NCBI GenBank assembly: GCA_037833965.1
Contig: AP031358.1
Coordinates: 4,224,001-4,288,000, forward strand
From: Marchantia polymorpha subsp. ruderalis
Taxonomy: Eukaryota; Streptophyta; Marchantiopsida; Marchantiales; Marchantiaceae
Direction of reading: 5' to 3'
DNA length: 64,000 nt
Below, one piece after another: positions 10,562-22,975 of this stretch (the first letter of the stretch is position 1; each line of letters starts with the position of its first letter). Under the pieces are notes generated by a model. The model was given only the letters and a program-made list of their open reading frames with translations, was not told the origin of the DNA and did not search any database. Both the position numbers and the translations under genes were made by a program.

Positions 10562-13500
10562 TGCTTTGCTTTGCTTTCTATTTTTTGGGGTCTTCAGGAA
10601 CTGAATTTGGGTGACTGAAATGGCTTTACTATGGAGTCATAGAGACGTCATCGGTAGATTATTGGAGGTAGATGATATTCCAGCATCGCATATATCAATC
10701 GATCTATTCCCGAGGTTTTTTTTTCTTTTTTTGTCAGTGAAGGGTTTCTTCCCGTTCTGGGGAAATAGTGCTCGAAAATAGTACAGCAGGATGTTTCTTC
10801 GGGACGTGATGGGTGCTGAGGAATTGTAGAAGATGCTTCCCTTGCCTCGCATCTCATGAACCCCATCGTTTATTGTTTATTTCCAGTTTTTTTGTTGCGA
10901 TTCTAGTTGAGGTAAAACCGCATTATATTTTGGATGCATTAAACACCGCGTTCTTTTTTAATGCTAAATCAGATGTGGGTACAAATATTTTTCTTCGGGA
11001 TGTGATATGATGTTTTTTAATATTCGCATTTTATCCATTATCAAATATTCATTCCTTCCATCCACTGAATTGTGTTGTATGTTATGGTATACTTTAAATT
11101 CGCCCTTATCGTTCTCGACCACATACATCCGGGGATATGATCTTCTGACTGATTGTGATTTTTGTCATGGATATTTGATTCATGCAAACTTCACTGATAC
11201 TTGTCATCATTTTAACATACATGTTTCCATTACAGAGTAATGGAAACAATATATATGGATTTTTTCCCGGATATGGAATATAGCTTTCAAAAATAGAACT
11301 AAAATTCACCGTTACATTCAAATCTAAATAATTCTCTTAACAGAATATATAAACTTTTTTTACAATAAATTATATTTATTTTTTACCATTGGAACTTTAC
11401 TTATGTGAGTGATTTTTTCTCCATCATAAATTTTGATTTGATGCTAATACAAAATAAATTTTTTTCAACTTATGTACACATGCATTAAATTTTAATCTAT
11501 TAAATTTTATACTCAATGTTCAGTATGTAATATAATAATAATATATGCAAAATATTCATACAGCTATATATATTCAACACAACATGAATTGTTATGTTAA
11601 TAATGGTATAGAAAATGCACAAGAATCCAAACATACAATACACAACTCAAATAAGATAATACATGATTTGCCACTCTTTGTTCAAGGTCACAAAAACATT
11701 ATAGTTTTTACTGAAAGAACTCTCAAAGTGTTGAGAGCGAATTGTGGCTTGTTCCTTATATATATACATTGTGGTTTAAAACTAAGTTCAAATCTACTCA
11801 TGATAATATTAATTCTAACTCTAATTCAATTTAGATTTAATGTAAAATTCAAGAAATTATTCACAACTTTTTTTTTAAATCATGTATGAGAGACAACAAC
11901 CTCCAAAATCTATATAATTAGTCCGGGAGAAGTTTTAAAGTGAAACATAATTCAGATCATTCTTATACACTTAATTTATCAATATAAGATAAAGTAAATG
12001 TATAAATATGTAACAAAAGTTGTTGTTAAATTTAACTTGTGCTCTTCATGCAAAATATGCATAGTAATATATTATTTTATAAACTTCTTAAAAGAATACA
12101 TTAATTGATCATGACAAAGCTATATTGAAACAAGTTTGCCTATCATTACGCAACTTCAAATTGTGATGCTCTGAATTTGTATCACAAGAATCAAAAGTGA
12201 TCGATCAATGATGATGATGTTCAATCTTGATAAAGATAATTAGATTGCGCAATTGCATTTTGACATATTTCATTGCTATAATTGCATTGTAAGAACTACT
12301 TGATGTAAAGCACATCAAACTTGTATAAAGCCAACAAGTAAAACTACAATAAGACGTGTTATAAGGCTAATAAAAATAAAAATAACCAATTATATGTGTG
12401 GTCTCGTTTTTCACACATTCAACGAGTTTGACCTTCCGCAATATCCATTATATCAATCATGCAACGTCATAAAGATAAGAATATTAATTAGCAATTAGAT
12501 TATACTTGTGAAGCTTTTCAAACATTCATAAGTAAATTAATACAAAATATGCTTTGACTGCATAAGTCATTTGAAGAAATTAAAAGTCAAACAAAATTGA
12601 TATAATATTCAAATTGAACTAAATTGAAATTGTTCAAAGACTCTGCATGTTTTTGCAATAACAAACTTGTTGTAATGTCTCGACTTAATATATATTGTGA
12701 TATCTTTGGCACATTGTATATAAAAAAATGTCATGTGAAAAAAAAATGTACGACGAACAAAACTTGTTGCAATCTTAATTTGTTTCATACAAAGCAAATA
12801 TTTAAAAGTGTTATCAACAAATGTCAACAAAGCATTTACAATATATTTGTCAAAGTTTATTCAAGATTACACAACAAATGTCTGATAATTGTTCTGACAA
12901 CATGTTATCATTATTAAACACAAACTGAAATGTTTGAAATTGCATTTGAAAATCAATTAGCTCACTAGCTTCAAAGAGTACTTCAAAAAAATATTTCATT
13001 TTGTTGTGAAAAAAAGCTTGATAGATTGCTCATTGTACTAATGGCTAAAGTTGTAAATGGTAATGACAATTTTAGATACTAAACAAATGATTAAAGATAC
13101 AACATGTATGGGAGGTCTTGAAATCACGATAAAATACAACACAATATTGACATCAATTTCATATTTCAATTTTCATGATTCATAATTGTATAACTTAAAA
13201 AAATCATTACAAGCATATAGAATAAACATTGATAAATAGAGTTGATGAAAAAATAACTCAATCGATATTCAAATGATATGAATGTAACCACATACCACAT
13301 CATAATACATCATTTTATTGCTAGCAACAAAAAATTGCAAAGTTAATGAAAAAGTTATTTCTTGATGTTGAAATAAATTATAAAATTATTTATAAATAAA
13401 ACAAGTAATCAAAAATTTGGTTTCTTTTTCAAAATCTTCAGCTTTTTTTCACTTGTCTCTTTCAAATTAAATAACCACCATGCTTAGCAAACTTGATAAT

Positions 13501-14856
13501 TTCATGATCTTTTTCGTCAAATTTGGTGATCGTCAATTTGATTTTTGAAATTATTAAAAATGTGTCTTATGATATTGAAGCAATTAAGTATATTTTTTCA
13601 CTCATATGTTATTTTAAGCACTTCTACATTAATTTTAAGGTTAGAATCAATAAATCTTGTATATCATTCTTTTTTAAAACATGTGTTAAACAGAGATATA
13701 CTTTGCTATAGGTGTGAAAATCTCAAACAATCAACAAAAATTCAAAACTTGTTTACAAATTATTCAAACGATTATAATTTTCAAAAAAATTGTCATTTAT
13801 GATTTTTTTGCTAAACAATTAGAGATAAGAGATTGTGAAAGAACAACGGCTAGAAATCTTCATCGTAAATCATAACATTTGTTAGGATTTTGGACATTCT
13901 TTTGTTGATCCGTCAATCGTTGGATTTTTTACGTTTAATGTATATTTTTCCACATTTATGATTTCATGTTTGCAATAAACTCTTTCTATCAAATGGCAAT
14001 TAGATCTTCAAGATGGCCTGTCTCAATATTCATGGTTGATTTATTTAATATATTTTAAATTTTGAGCCTATCTTCTCGTTGCTATTTCTTTTAATAGTGA
14101 ATAAATAACTTGATGAAATCTCTATTTAACATTAAATACTTATGAAATCCAACACTTATCATTTTATACAATAATACTTCACCGACGCACATCGCAATTA
14201 ATGTGTTGAATAAAAAGATTGTAACTTTATTATTGATGAGTATAGTATGAGGGATAAATTGCTCTTATCAGCCTTTAGTATATATGGATGTATATAGTGT
14301 GAAGAGTAGTGATGATCACATCATCTCATCATATGTATGCAAGAAATACTTGGGCTTGATATCCCATGATTCACCTTAATTAATGTTCTCTCTCTTTCAT
14401 TTTCAGAATTCATATTCACTAAAATTCACATTTTTTTAAATTTTAAATTTTTTTTATACTAGTTTGCTTTTGCATAAGTATTTCCATCCAATTTTGATTA
14501 CTACTATTAAAGATGATTTGTTTAAATAATATGTGAATCTTTAAATCATATTTGAAAAAATGCAAAATATAAAATACTATTTACAAAAAATAGTAAAAAT
14601 ATATAGTAATATTCAGTATTTATAAGTATTAATAAATATATAAAATAGTGTATATAAAAAATACTATTTATAAATATTTATAATGGAATTTTTCTCAAAT
14701 ATGATTTAAATATTCACATATTATTTAAACAAATCCTCTTTAATATTAGTAATCAAAATTGAATGACATATGCAAATCACAAAAAAACAAAATGCAAACC
14801 AGATTTTGACGCACTTTTTGCCTATAACAAAATTCACAACAACATTCATAAGTGGT
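10562..14856. other. AT-rich gene-free block
   Basis: Composition changes from GC/CT-rich to strongly AT-rich at about 10.9 kb and stays so. All open frames are short, lysine/asparagine/isoleucine-rich and without recognisable domains. I see no RNA gene. It looks like old, decayed intergenic DNA. Confidence 0.6.
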
Positions 14857-15567
14857 TGTAACACTAAGTTTTGAGAGAAGCTCATTTGAAGATAAAAACA
14901 TAAACTCTGAAGATGAAAGATACCAACAATGGTTATACTCTCCCTTGTATAGCTCTCACCAACAAGTACAAGTAGATAAAATCTTATTCCCACCATCCAT
15001 CCACCTCCTAGTGAATGGATGACGTGACGGATAACCTAACAAGCACACGGATCGCTGATGTGGCGCTCTTAACTAACACATTAACTAACACATTAACTAA
15101 CACACTCAATCTTTACCTACAAGCACATGGATTGCTGACGTGTCACTGTCAACTAACACATACATTCTGTACCTACCAAGTGTACTTGTGAAGATAGAAA
15201 CGTAAATTCTGAAGATGAGAGATACCAACAATGGTTCTCCTTTCCCTTATATAGCTCTCACCAACAAGTACAAGAAGATAAAATCTTAACCCCATCATCC
15301 ATTCCACTCATAGTGGATGGATGACGTGGCGGATAACCCTAACAAGCACACCGATCGCTGACGTGACGCTCCTAATCAACACACTCAATGCTTACCTACA
15401 AGCACATGGATTGATGACGTGGCATTGTCAACTAACACATTTATTTTGTACCTACCAAGTGCGCGGATCGTTGACGTGACAGCTATTACTAATGCACACT
15501 AAAGTATCTATATCAATATTTAGAGTAAACTCTACTTTGAATCTAACTAACTAAAGCTGGTTACAGT
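14857..15567 (-). mobile_element. Reversed, partly duplicated LTR remnants of the resident chromovirus family
   Basis: Read on the minus strand, this stretch matches the LTR at 17333-17753. Copy 1 (14857 to about 15178) begins with the LTR-end complement TGTAACACTA and runs to the TACCTACCAAGTG block. Copy 2 (about 15178-15567) restarts near the LTR end and runs through to TGGTTACA, the complement of the LTR start. The internal ACGT blocks and the TATATA region are recognisable but diverged. No gag or pol lies between the copies, so it looks like a solo LTR with a partial tandem duplication, older than the full element. Confidence 0.8.
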
Positions 15568-17332
15568 GGTGTATCATATCATGCACTTAAACTCTACCAA
15601 ACTTTACATCATTTGTATTCTGAATCATGTAAGTATATTGAGACTCAAAATATGATCATTGAAATTTTTTACAAAATTATTCAAAAGTTGATACATCTTT
15701 TATCCGCTCATAATCAAATGTTTGAACATGATTGTTTTCCAAGTTTAGTGTGTATTTTGTTGTTAGCCACCAGCCACATATGAAACGAGTCAAAAACTCA
15801 TCATAGATTTTTCTTTCACTTCCATGAATGTCACTCTTTTCAAACGCTATTAATCACTTAATATAAATATAAGTATTGCATATCTTTTCATGTTGTTGCA
15901 TGCTTTTGAAAACCAAAAATTACTTTTTTATAGCTTGGTATTGCTTTGCGCAAACCTATAACTGACTTGTATACAAAGCTAACTTCGTACTTAATGAGAA
16001 ACATTTCAAAGACTATATTCCACATTTAAATCTTGGCAAGAATATTTATCATAGTGTTTTATATTACCATATCAAAGTCACAACTATTTAACTTCATGTG
16101 TTCAAAAATTTCACAAGCTGCATTGCATACCCATTATTTGTTAGAGACTTGTATGAAAAACTATTAGGTCAACAAATCATATCAATATGCATTTCATTGA
16201 CTTTATTTATAATAAAAATAATAATTTGCAGGTTTGATTTGTGTCTTTTGATCGTTCAATAGCATCAATCATAGTATTTAAAGTCACAACATTTAGTGAA
16301 CATGGTGTGGATTTCATGTTTAAAAGCTTAAGTATGTCATCCGTTCTCTCCATCTTATCAAACTCGTTCATCAAAATGTTCTCAGTATGCAAATTGAAAA
16401 CACACTTGTTTATATTCATATATAACAAAAATTAAAGCATTGCATTAATATTGTCATTCCATTTACATAAGCCATAAGGAAGTAAAAATCTGTCCATCAT
16501 CTTTTGCTTTTTTCTACAATGAAGAAATTTAAAATTATCAAGAAATTCAAATTTATCTTAAAGCTTTTAAATTCATGACAAAATCTAGCTGCTTTTATTA
16601 TATTATTTGCTCCAATATCAACTGTTACATCACAGTATTTAAAAAATATATGAAACCAAACAAAAAAATTTGTGGTTTGTCATTTGTGGATTACAGCCAC
16701 GGAAATATTGAGATCTTTATTGAAAAAATCTAAAAAATGTTCAAGACAAGCTGAATCTTGATCCTCTATATATACATGATAGCCAACATGATATGTCTTG
16801 TTATAACTAGGATAAACATATTTCTAATTCTAGTAAAAGTTATATTAATGTGAATTTCATTCAATATTTGAGTAACTAGCGTGTTGGAAATAGTGATAGT
16901 AGTATTTTTTGAAAAAAACATACACAAGGGTTAATTTTCAAAATTATATTTTTAATCAGTAAGTAAGTGAATAATTGGAAAAAATGTATTTTGTGATTTA
17001 AGACTTTGAAACTAATTTTTTATCACAAAGTAATAAAATTTAGTTGAGTAATACAATCTTTCTTTACATCTCAATGAGATAAACTTAATATGCATTTTTT
17101 ATCAAGAAGCAAGTGAATATACATATAGTTTTGATTTTGCTATTAGACTATCCAACAATGTTTTTTCACACAAAAATGTCAAAATGATTGTTTGACTCGT
17201 GAAACTTGATGATATTTAAATTCAAAAATCATCAAATGAAAATTCAAATACATATTGATATTTTTTGTGATTAAATAATATATTATGTTTTGATTTCAAC
17301 ACCTTTTATTGTTAATCATTGTCATGTGTGTT
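15568..17332. other. AT-rich gene-free block upstream of the retrotransposon
   Basis: The sequence is AT-rich with only short low-complexity open frames. No domain, RNA gene or clear repeat was seen. Confidence 0.55.
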
Positions 17333-17753
17333 TGTTTACCATCTTTAGTTAGTTAGAACTAAAGTAGAGGTTACTCTGAATATTGATGTAGATACTTTAG
17401 TGTGCACTAGTCATAGCTGCCACGTCAGCGATCCGCGCACTTGGTAGGTACAGAGTGGATGTGTTAGTTGACAGTGCCACGTCAGCAATCCGTGTGCTTG
17501 TAGGTAAGGATTGAGTGTGTTAGTTAGTGTGTTAGTTGGGTGCGCCACGTCAGCGATCCGTGTGCTTGTTAGGGTTATCCGCCACGTCATCCATCCACTA
17601 GGAGTGGGATGGATGGTGGGGATTAGATCTTATCACCTTGTACTTGTTGGTGAGAGCTATATAAGGGAGAGTAGAACCATTGTTGGGATCTCTCATCTTC
17701 AGAGTTTACGTTTCTATCTTCGAGTGAACTTCTCTCTAAACCCTAGTGTTACA
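17333..17753 (+). repeat. 5' LTR
   Basis: It starts TGTTTACCATC and ends GTGTTACA, 421 bp. It holds a TATATAA box at 17658-17664 and four CCACGTCA sites upstream of it (17420, 17477, 17545, 17582), so the promoter lies in the middle to 3' part. Confidence 0.93.
17658..17664 (+). promoter_or_regulatory. TATA box of the 5' LTR
   Basis: TATATAA lies in the context GAGAGCTATATAAGGGAG, about 90 nt before the LTR end. It is identical in the 3' LTR at 23300-23306. It is the likely core promoter for the genomic RNA. Confidence 0.7.
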
Positions 17754-17754
17754 A

Positions 17755-17766
17755 TGGTATCAGAGC
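17755..17766 (+). other. Primer binding site (initiator Met tRNA type)
   Basis: TGGTATCAGAGC begins one base after the 5' LTR. It is the standard plant LTR-element primer site, complementary to the 3' end of initiator tRNA-Met. Confidence 0.9.
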
Positions 17767-17917
17767 GACCTTGCTCTTTCCTTGAGTGTGGATTACCCCT
17801 CATGGAATAGCAAGTGAGTGATGATGGAGTGTAGTCTTGAGAGTGTATAGAGGCTGGCAGAGGTCATTCATCTGCATGTAGAGAGAGGTGGAAGGGGGAC
17901 ATTGTGTTTTTGCAGAT

Positions 17918-18350
17918 ATGGACGGGATTGACAGGAATCCAGTACCGCACTGGCCAATTCCTAACCTATTCGATATTCACCTTCGTTGCATGGAGAAACA
18001 TCATTTTCGGATGTACCTTGTGGCTTGTTGGGGTGCAGATTTTATGACTAGAGTGATGGAGTCAAGAGTGCCACTGATTCTTCCAATAGTTACTTATGGA
18101 GAGACTTGGGATTGTACTATATACATTCTATACTGATTGTTTCATGGATTTGAATCGCGAACCACCTGTCCCGGTTCGATTCAGCACTTATGTAGAGATT
18201 AGAACAGTATATAGACAGAAGAGGATATGGAGAGATTTTCTTGTGAGGAATTATGGAGAGGAGTACTATAGAGCTGTGATAGAGTCACCTGCACCTTTTG
18301 TGACTCCTTTGTTGAGAGGTCACATAGTGATTATACTCACTTTGTATTAG
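17918..18350 (+). CDS. Two related short open frames in the leader, upstream of gag
   Basis: Frame A (ATG 17918 to stop 18136) and frame B (ATG 18144 to stop 18350) lie 226 nt apart in different reading frames. Their products look related: both open with MD, have a PVP near residues 8 to 9, then a (Y/F)LV...G...R.(V/I)(M/I)ES...P...P block. This suggests duplication of one ancestral segment. No known domain was recognised. They precede gag (ATG 18368) and would act as upstream frames on the genomic RNA. Whether any protein is made is unknown. They could also be decayed coding sequence captured by the element. Confidence 0.35.
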
Positions 18351-18367
18351 AGGGAGTGTGAAAAAGC

Positions 18368-19531
18368 ATGGGAACATCAATTGATATGGGTGAGGTTCTC
18401 AATGCAATCATGGCAGAGATGAAGGAGTTGAGAAAAGCGATAGTAGATGGGCATACCAAGCAGCAAGCCATGGAAGATAAAATCTTTGCATTAGAGAGTG
18501 AGAAAGTAGAGAGAGAGAGAGTTGGAGAGATGGAAGTTGAACCTCAAGTTCAAGCTTCCCAAGTTCAGCCAGAACCAACTCCTATTGATGCAGCAGAGGC
18601 AAATAGGAGACGTCTTCAAGAGATTGAAGATCAAGCAAATCTTTGGCTTCGAATGGGAAAATCCTGTAAGGTGGAAGCTTACAAAGGGAGTAGAGCAATG
18701 AGAGTGTTAGAGGGATGGATTATGAGGATGAATATTCATTTATCCCATTTTCATGTTTCTGATTATATTGCAGGAATGTTCATGAGATCTTATCTTACGG
18801 ATAAGGCTCTCACATGGTACACAACATGGGAGAGAATGCTTTCAGAACGAGGTGCTACCATTTCGTGGAGTGGAATGCAGGAAGGACTTCTGCAAAATTT
18901 TCAAGCGGTGGATTCTCTTCAAACTGCAAGAATGAAGTTGTGGGATCTGAAGCAGAAAGGAGGTATTCATGAGTACATTGAAGAATTTCGTGATCTTCAA
19001 GTATCTATCATGGATATGAGTGGAGCTGAAGCCTTGGACGTGTTCAAACGAGGCTTGAAAGATCAAATTCAAAAGGAGCTGATGGTAAGCAATCCATCTA
19101 CTGTGAATGAAGCAATCGCAATTGCTCAACGAATTTCAGGTGCTTTTGGTGTCACACACGGTGAGCCAGTGAGCAATTTTAGAGATCCATCTGGTCCAAC
19201 ATCGATGGAGTTGGGAAACCTTCGACGTAGAGAAGGTTTTGCACCAACAAGAGGACCACCACCAAGATTTGGAGGTGAGATTAGGCGACCAGGAGTTCCA
19301 AATTTGCAAGAAGGTTATGCAAATAATGGAATGGTTCGAGGAGGAGCTGGAGTTCGTGACAATCGCCAATGCTATGCATGTGGACGAATGGGTCACATAG
19401 CCAAGTTTTGTCGAGTTCGGCCGACACAACAAGGAGGACGGCCCATGCAGCGACGACCGTTCAACAATATGGAGGGGATAGAGTATGAAGAGGTGGAGGA
19501 AGTAGTTTCGGGAAACGAAGATCACCAGTAA
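18368..19531 (+). CDS. gag: gag polyprotein of the chromovirus
   Basis: 387 aa, from ATG 18368 to TAA 19529-19531. An N-terminal coiled-coil-like acidic/basic stretch is followed by a Retrotrans_gag-type domain (about residues 95-250, with the [13 protein letters not shown] motif). A glycine/arginine/proline-rich linker leads to one CCHC zinc knuckle, [14 protein letters not shown], near residue 335. Gag forms the particle and binds the genomic RNA. The last 43 nt overlap the open pol frame, and the stop codon lies in the first strand of a predicted stem that forms part of the frameshift signal. Confidence 0.93.
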   Translation: MGTSIDMGEVLNAIMAEMKELRKAIVDGHTKQQAMEDKIFALESEKVERERVGEMEVEPQVQASQVQPEPTPIDAAEANRRRLQEIEDQANLWLRMGKSCKVEAYKGSRAMRVLEGWIMRMNIHLSHFHVSDYIAGMFMRSYLTDKALTWYTTWERMLSERGATISWSGMQEGLLQNFQAVDSLQTARMKLWDLKQKGGIHEYIEEFRDLQVSIMDMSGAEALDVFKRGLKDQIQKELMVSNPSTVNEAIAIAQRISGAFGVTHGEPVSNFRDPSGPTSMELGNLRRREGFAPTRGPPPRFGGEIRRPGVPNLQEGYANNGMVRGGAGVRDNRQCYACGRMGHIAKFCRVRPTQQGGRPMQRRPFNNMEGIEYEEVEEVVSGNEDHQ

Positions 19532-22500
19532 TCTTGCCTCGCGGCCTTACTGGTTCTACAAAGCGAAGAAAAGGCGAGGTTGGAAGAAAGCAATGGTTGG
19601 GAGCTCATGGAAGGAGTAAGAAGCAAGCTCAACTCATTGTCACTGATGGTTTCATGGAAGGACACAAGGTGAGAGTTTTAATTGATCCTGGAGCAACTGA
19701 GAATTTTCTATCAAGGAGTGTTGCTATGAAGTTAGATTTGATGTTGATGAAGGACGTGAGTGAAGAAGTTGAATTGCCAAACGGGCAAACTGAAGTGATA
19801 GAAACACTACCACGGAGTGTAGAATTATCCATAGGTAGATACAAGGAGAGCATTGAATGGAGAGTAATTCGTTTAGCTCGGTATGATGTCATCCTTGGAA
19901 TGCCATGGATGGAACAATATAATCCGAAGGTAGATTGGAGAAGAAAAGTGATTACAAGTAGTGGATGGAAGATCTATGGAGATAGAATTAGATCTCTGAA
20001 TAGGAATTTACCCCTCTTTGTGATGGGTACAGCATCCATTTCTAGAGATGATGTATGTTTCCTTGGACTTATAAGAGATATTGGGTCCACGGACAAACCT
20101 TACATCCCGGAGTCCTTGAACGACATTTTTATGGAGTATAAAGATGTTTTTCCAGATGATCTACCTGCAGGATTACCACCAAAGAGGCGAGTTGATCACA
20201 AGATTGAGGTGATACCTGGAAGTACACCAACTTGCAAAGCTCCATATCGTTTGGCTCCAAACGAATTGGAAGAATGCAAAGCTCAAGTGGAGGAGATGTT
20301 GAGCAAGGGATTCATTCAACCAAGTGTTTCACCTTATGGAGCTCCAGTACTCTTTGTGAAGAAGAAGGATGGATCCATGAGACTATGTATCGATTATCGC
20401 GGGTTGAATCAGCAAACGGTGAAAAACAAATATCCATTACCTCGTATGGATGATTTGTTTGATCAACTTCAAGGAGCGAAGTACTTCACCAAGCTAGATT
20501 TGAGAAGCGGCTACAATCAAATTCGAATTGCAGATGAAGATGTTCACAAGATAGCTTTTCGTACTAGGTATGGACACTTTGAGTATCTGGTGATGCTTTT
20601 TGGTCTCACTAATGCACCAGCTACATTCATGGGATTGATGAACGATATCTTTCGCCCTTATCTAGATAAATCTGTCATTGTTTTTCTAGATGATATATTG
20701 GTGTATAGCAAAACTTTGAGTGATCATAGAAGTCATTTACGAGAGGTACTTCAAGTTTTAAGAGACAATCAATTGTATGCCAAAGCTTCAAAATGTGAAT
20801 TTGGCAAGTCAGAAGTAGATTACTTGGGTCATAGAGTTACAGCTACAGGAATCCAAGTGATGAGTGAGAAGATAGATGCCATTCAGAAATGGATAGCACC
20901 TGAGGATCAAACTCAATTGAAGAGTTTTCTAGGGCTCACTGGATTCTATCGTAGATTTGTGAAAGGTTTTGCTCGACTAGCTCAGGCCTTGACTTCCATG
21001 TTAGGGAAAGGTCAGAAGTGGAGATGGGGAACAGCTCAAGAGTTAGCTTTTCAAGCATTGAAAGATGCTTTGTTACATGCACCTATTCTCAAGTGGTATG
21101 ATCCTAACCGTTCTATCAAGTTGGCCACTGACGCATCAGGTACAACAGTAGGTGGCATACTTCAACAAGAATGGGAGGATGGATGGCATCCAGTTGCTTT
21201 CTATTCTCGAAAGTTGGTGGCGGCGGAACAAAATTATCACACGACAGAACGGGAGGAGTTAGCTATCGTGTTGGCAACCAAACATTGGAAGCATTATTTG
21301 GGTGATAAGGAGTTTGTGGTGGAGACTGATCATAAACCCTTGGTTTATTTGGAAACTCAGAAGGATCTGTCCAAACGACAAATTCGATGGGCAGAGTGGC
21401 GTCAACGCTTCAACATGAAGATTGTGTACGTGGAGGGAAAGAAGCAACTTGCAGATGCTCTCATACGCATGCCTTGTTTGAATCATGTTGCAGAAGTGAA
21501 AATTCAGGCGGATTGGTGGAGCAAGATGTCACAAGCCACAAAGAAGGATGAAGAGATCACTCGAGCACTACAAATTGGAAAGGTAGAGAAATCTCGAGGT
21601 TTGGCGTTTTACAATCAGCGTATATGGATTCCACAAGATCAGGATTTGCGCACAATGATTTTGGCAGAAAGTCATGATACAGCCATTGCAGGTCATGTGG
21701 GGGTGGAGAAAACCGTGGAGAGTATACAACGAGTGTACTATTGGCCCAAAATACGTGAGGATGTGGAGTCTTACGTTCGAAGTTGTGTTGCTTGTCAACA
21801 AAACAAGGCAAGTAATCAAAAACCAGCGGGTTTATTACAACCTCTTCCTATTCCCGAACAGCGGTGGGAATATGTCACCATGGATCTTGTATGTGAGTTA
21901 CCAAGGACTTCGTTAGGACATGATTCAGTGGTGGTTTTTGTGGACAAATTGAGCAAGATGATTCACATCAGGCCAACCACAAAAACAGTAACAGCTCCAC
22001 AACTAGCTCAATTGTATCTAGATGCAGTTTTTGTGAATCATGGCTTAAGCAAAGTGTTAATCACGGATAGAGGTACTCACTTCACTAGTTTATTTTGGAA
22101 AACTTTGTTTAGTTTTTTCAAAACAAAACTAGCAATGTCAACGGCCTATCACCCTCAAACTGATGGACAAACTGAGAGGGCAAATAGAACCATAGAGGAT
22201 ATGCTACGAGCATTCACATTAGAAGAGCAAGAAGAGTGGGACAACCTTTTGCCACTTGTGGAATTTGCATATAACAATTCTGTTAATGCATCCACAAAAG
22301 TGTCTCCATTTTTTCTTATGTATGGAGCTCATCCGATAACTCCTTCAAGTTTGATGAGACTTCCGAAAGGAGAGGAGTTTTCGACCAAAGTTGCAGCAGT
22401 CAACGAATTCGTGGAGCATATTCACCGAGGACTACATCAGGCCAAGGAGAAGTTGGTGATAGCTCAAAATCGGCAGAAGCAGCATGCCGATGCTCATCGT

Positions 22501-22962
22501 AGAGAAGTGATTTTTGAGGTTGGAGATCATGTTTGGTTATCTACAACGAATTTGTCTCTTGTAGGAACACCAAAGTTAAACCCTAGGTTCATTGGTCCAT
22601 TTTTGGTTTTGAAGCGTGTTGGTGAAGTGTCATACAAGTTGGAACTTCCGTCACATATGAAAATACATCCAGTATTTCATGTGTCACGATTGCGAAAACA
22701 TGTACCACGACCAAAACAATTCACCAACCAACCAGCACCACCTCCTCTTCCAACCTTGATAGCAGATCATGAGGAGTTTGAGGTAGAAAAGATACTCAAG
22801 AAACGTATTCGAGGTCATAAATATCCCAAAGTAGAGTATTTGATTCAATGGAAAGGCTATCCATCGTATGAATCAACTTGGGAACCAGCTAAAAATTTAG
22901 CAAATGCACCTTTGATAGTTCAGGAGTTTGAACGTATGTGTAACGAGGACGTTGCATCTTAA
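19489..22962 (+). CDS. pol: pol polyprotein: protease, RT, RNase H, integrase, chromodomain
   Basis: The frame is open from 19489 (after a TGA at 19486) to TAA 22960-22962. It has no good ATG near the start, which fits expression by -1 frameshifting from gag. Numbering from 19534: protease [10 protein letters not shown] near 51; RT with the FLDD box near 384; RNase H TDAS near 530 and TDHKPL; integrase HHCC zinc finger (about 721-752) and the D, D-35-E triad near 783, 843 and 879. A chromodomain lies at about 1082-1130 ([10 protein letters not shown], then YLIQWKGYP and ESTWEP). Chromodomains of this group can guide insertion to marked chromatin. RT motif variants VMLFG and TFMGLM are unusual. 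The frame is otherwise intact. Confidence 0.95.
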   Translation, partial: RGGGSSFGKRRSPVILPRGLTGSTKRRKGEVGRKQWLGAHGRSKKQAQLIVTDGFMEGHKVRVLIDPGATENFLSRSVAMKLDLMLMKDVSEEVELPNGQTEVIETLPRSVELSIGRYKESIEWRVIRLARYDVILGMPWMEQYNPKVDWRRKVITSSGWKIYGDRIRSLNRNLPLFVMGTASISRDDVCFLGLIRDIGSTDKPYIPESLNDIFMEYKDVFPDDLPAGLPPKRRVDHKIEVIPGSTPTCKAPYRLAPNELEECKAQVEEMLSKGFIQPSVSPYGAPVLFVKKKDGSMRLCIDYRGLNQQTVKNKYPLPRMDDLFDQLQGAKYFTKLDLRSGYNQIRIADEDVHKIAFRTRYGHFEYLVMLFGLTNAPATFMGLMNDIFRPYLDKSVIVFLDDILVYSKTLSDHRSHLREVLQVLRDNQLYAKASKCEFGKSEVDYLGHRVTATGIQVMSEKIDAIQKWIAPEDQTQLKSFLGLTGFYRRFVKGFARLAQALTSMLGKGQKWRWGTAQELAFQALKDALLHAPILKWYDPNRSIKLATDASGTTVGGILQQEWEDGWHPVAFYSRKLVAAEQNYHTTEREELAIVLATKHWKHYLGDKEFVVETDHKPLVYLETQKDLSKRQIRWAEWRQRFNMKIVYVEGKKQLADALIRMPCLNHVAEVKIQADWWSKMSQATKKDEEITRALQIGKVEKSRGLAFYNQRIWIPQDQDLRTMILAESHDTAIAGHVGVEKTVESIQRVYYWPKIREDVESYVRSCVACQQNKASNQKPAGLLQPLPIPEQRWEYVTMDLVCELPRTSLGHDSVVVFVDKLSKMIHIRPTTKTVTAPQLAQLYLDAVFVNHGLSKVLITDRGTHFTSLFWKTLFSFFKTKLAMSTAYHPQTDGQTERANRTIEDMLRAFTLEEQEEWDNLLPLVEFAYNNSVNASTKVSPFFLMYGAHPITPSSLMRLPKGEEFSTKVAAVNEFVEHIHRGLHQAKEKLVIAQNRQKQHADAHRREVIFEVGDHVWLSTTNLSLVGTPKLNPRFIGPFLVLKRVGEVSYKLELPSHMKIHPVFHVSRLRKHVPRPKQFTNQPAPPPLPTLIADHEEFEVEKILKKRIRGHKYPKVEYLIQWKGYPSYESTWEPAKNLANAPLIVQEFERMCNEDVAS
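19510..19579 (+). promoter_or_regulatory. Predicted -1 ribosomal frameshift signal between gag and pol
   Basis: The heptamer GGGAAAC (19510-19516) lies in gag phase as G-GGA-AAC, the X-XXY-YYZ form. The spacer is 7 nt (19517-19523). An 8-bp stem follows: ACCAGTAA (19524-19531) with TTACTGGT (19547-19554) around a 15-nt loop. Loop bases CCTCGC (19537-19542) can pair with GCGAGG (19574-19579), giving an H-type pseudoknot. The -1 frame is open from 19489 through the whole of pol. GGGAAAC is a known slippery heptamer in other retroelements. Use here is inferred from structure and phase. Confidence 0.8.
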
Positions 22963-22973
22963 AAGGAGGGAGG
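22961..22973 (+). other. Polypurine tract
   Basis: AAAAGGAGGGAGG lies directly before the 3' LTR (which starts at 22976). It would serve as the plus-strand primer in reverse transcription. Confidence 0.85.
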
Positions 22974-22975
22974 TT

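Noticed and set aside
11545..13802. Open frames of 62-114 codons in the AT-rich block
   Set aside because: Asn/Lys/Ile-rich composition is expected from AT-rich DNA. No domains, no supporting gene structure.
17511..17810. Open frame of 99 codons
   Set aside because: It is the 5' LTR read as protein. The same frame recurs at 23153-23398 in the 3' LTR and, reversed, at 14721-14996.
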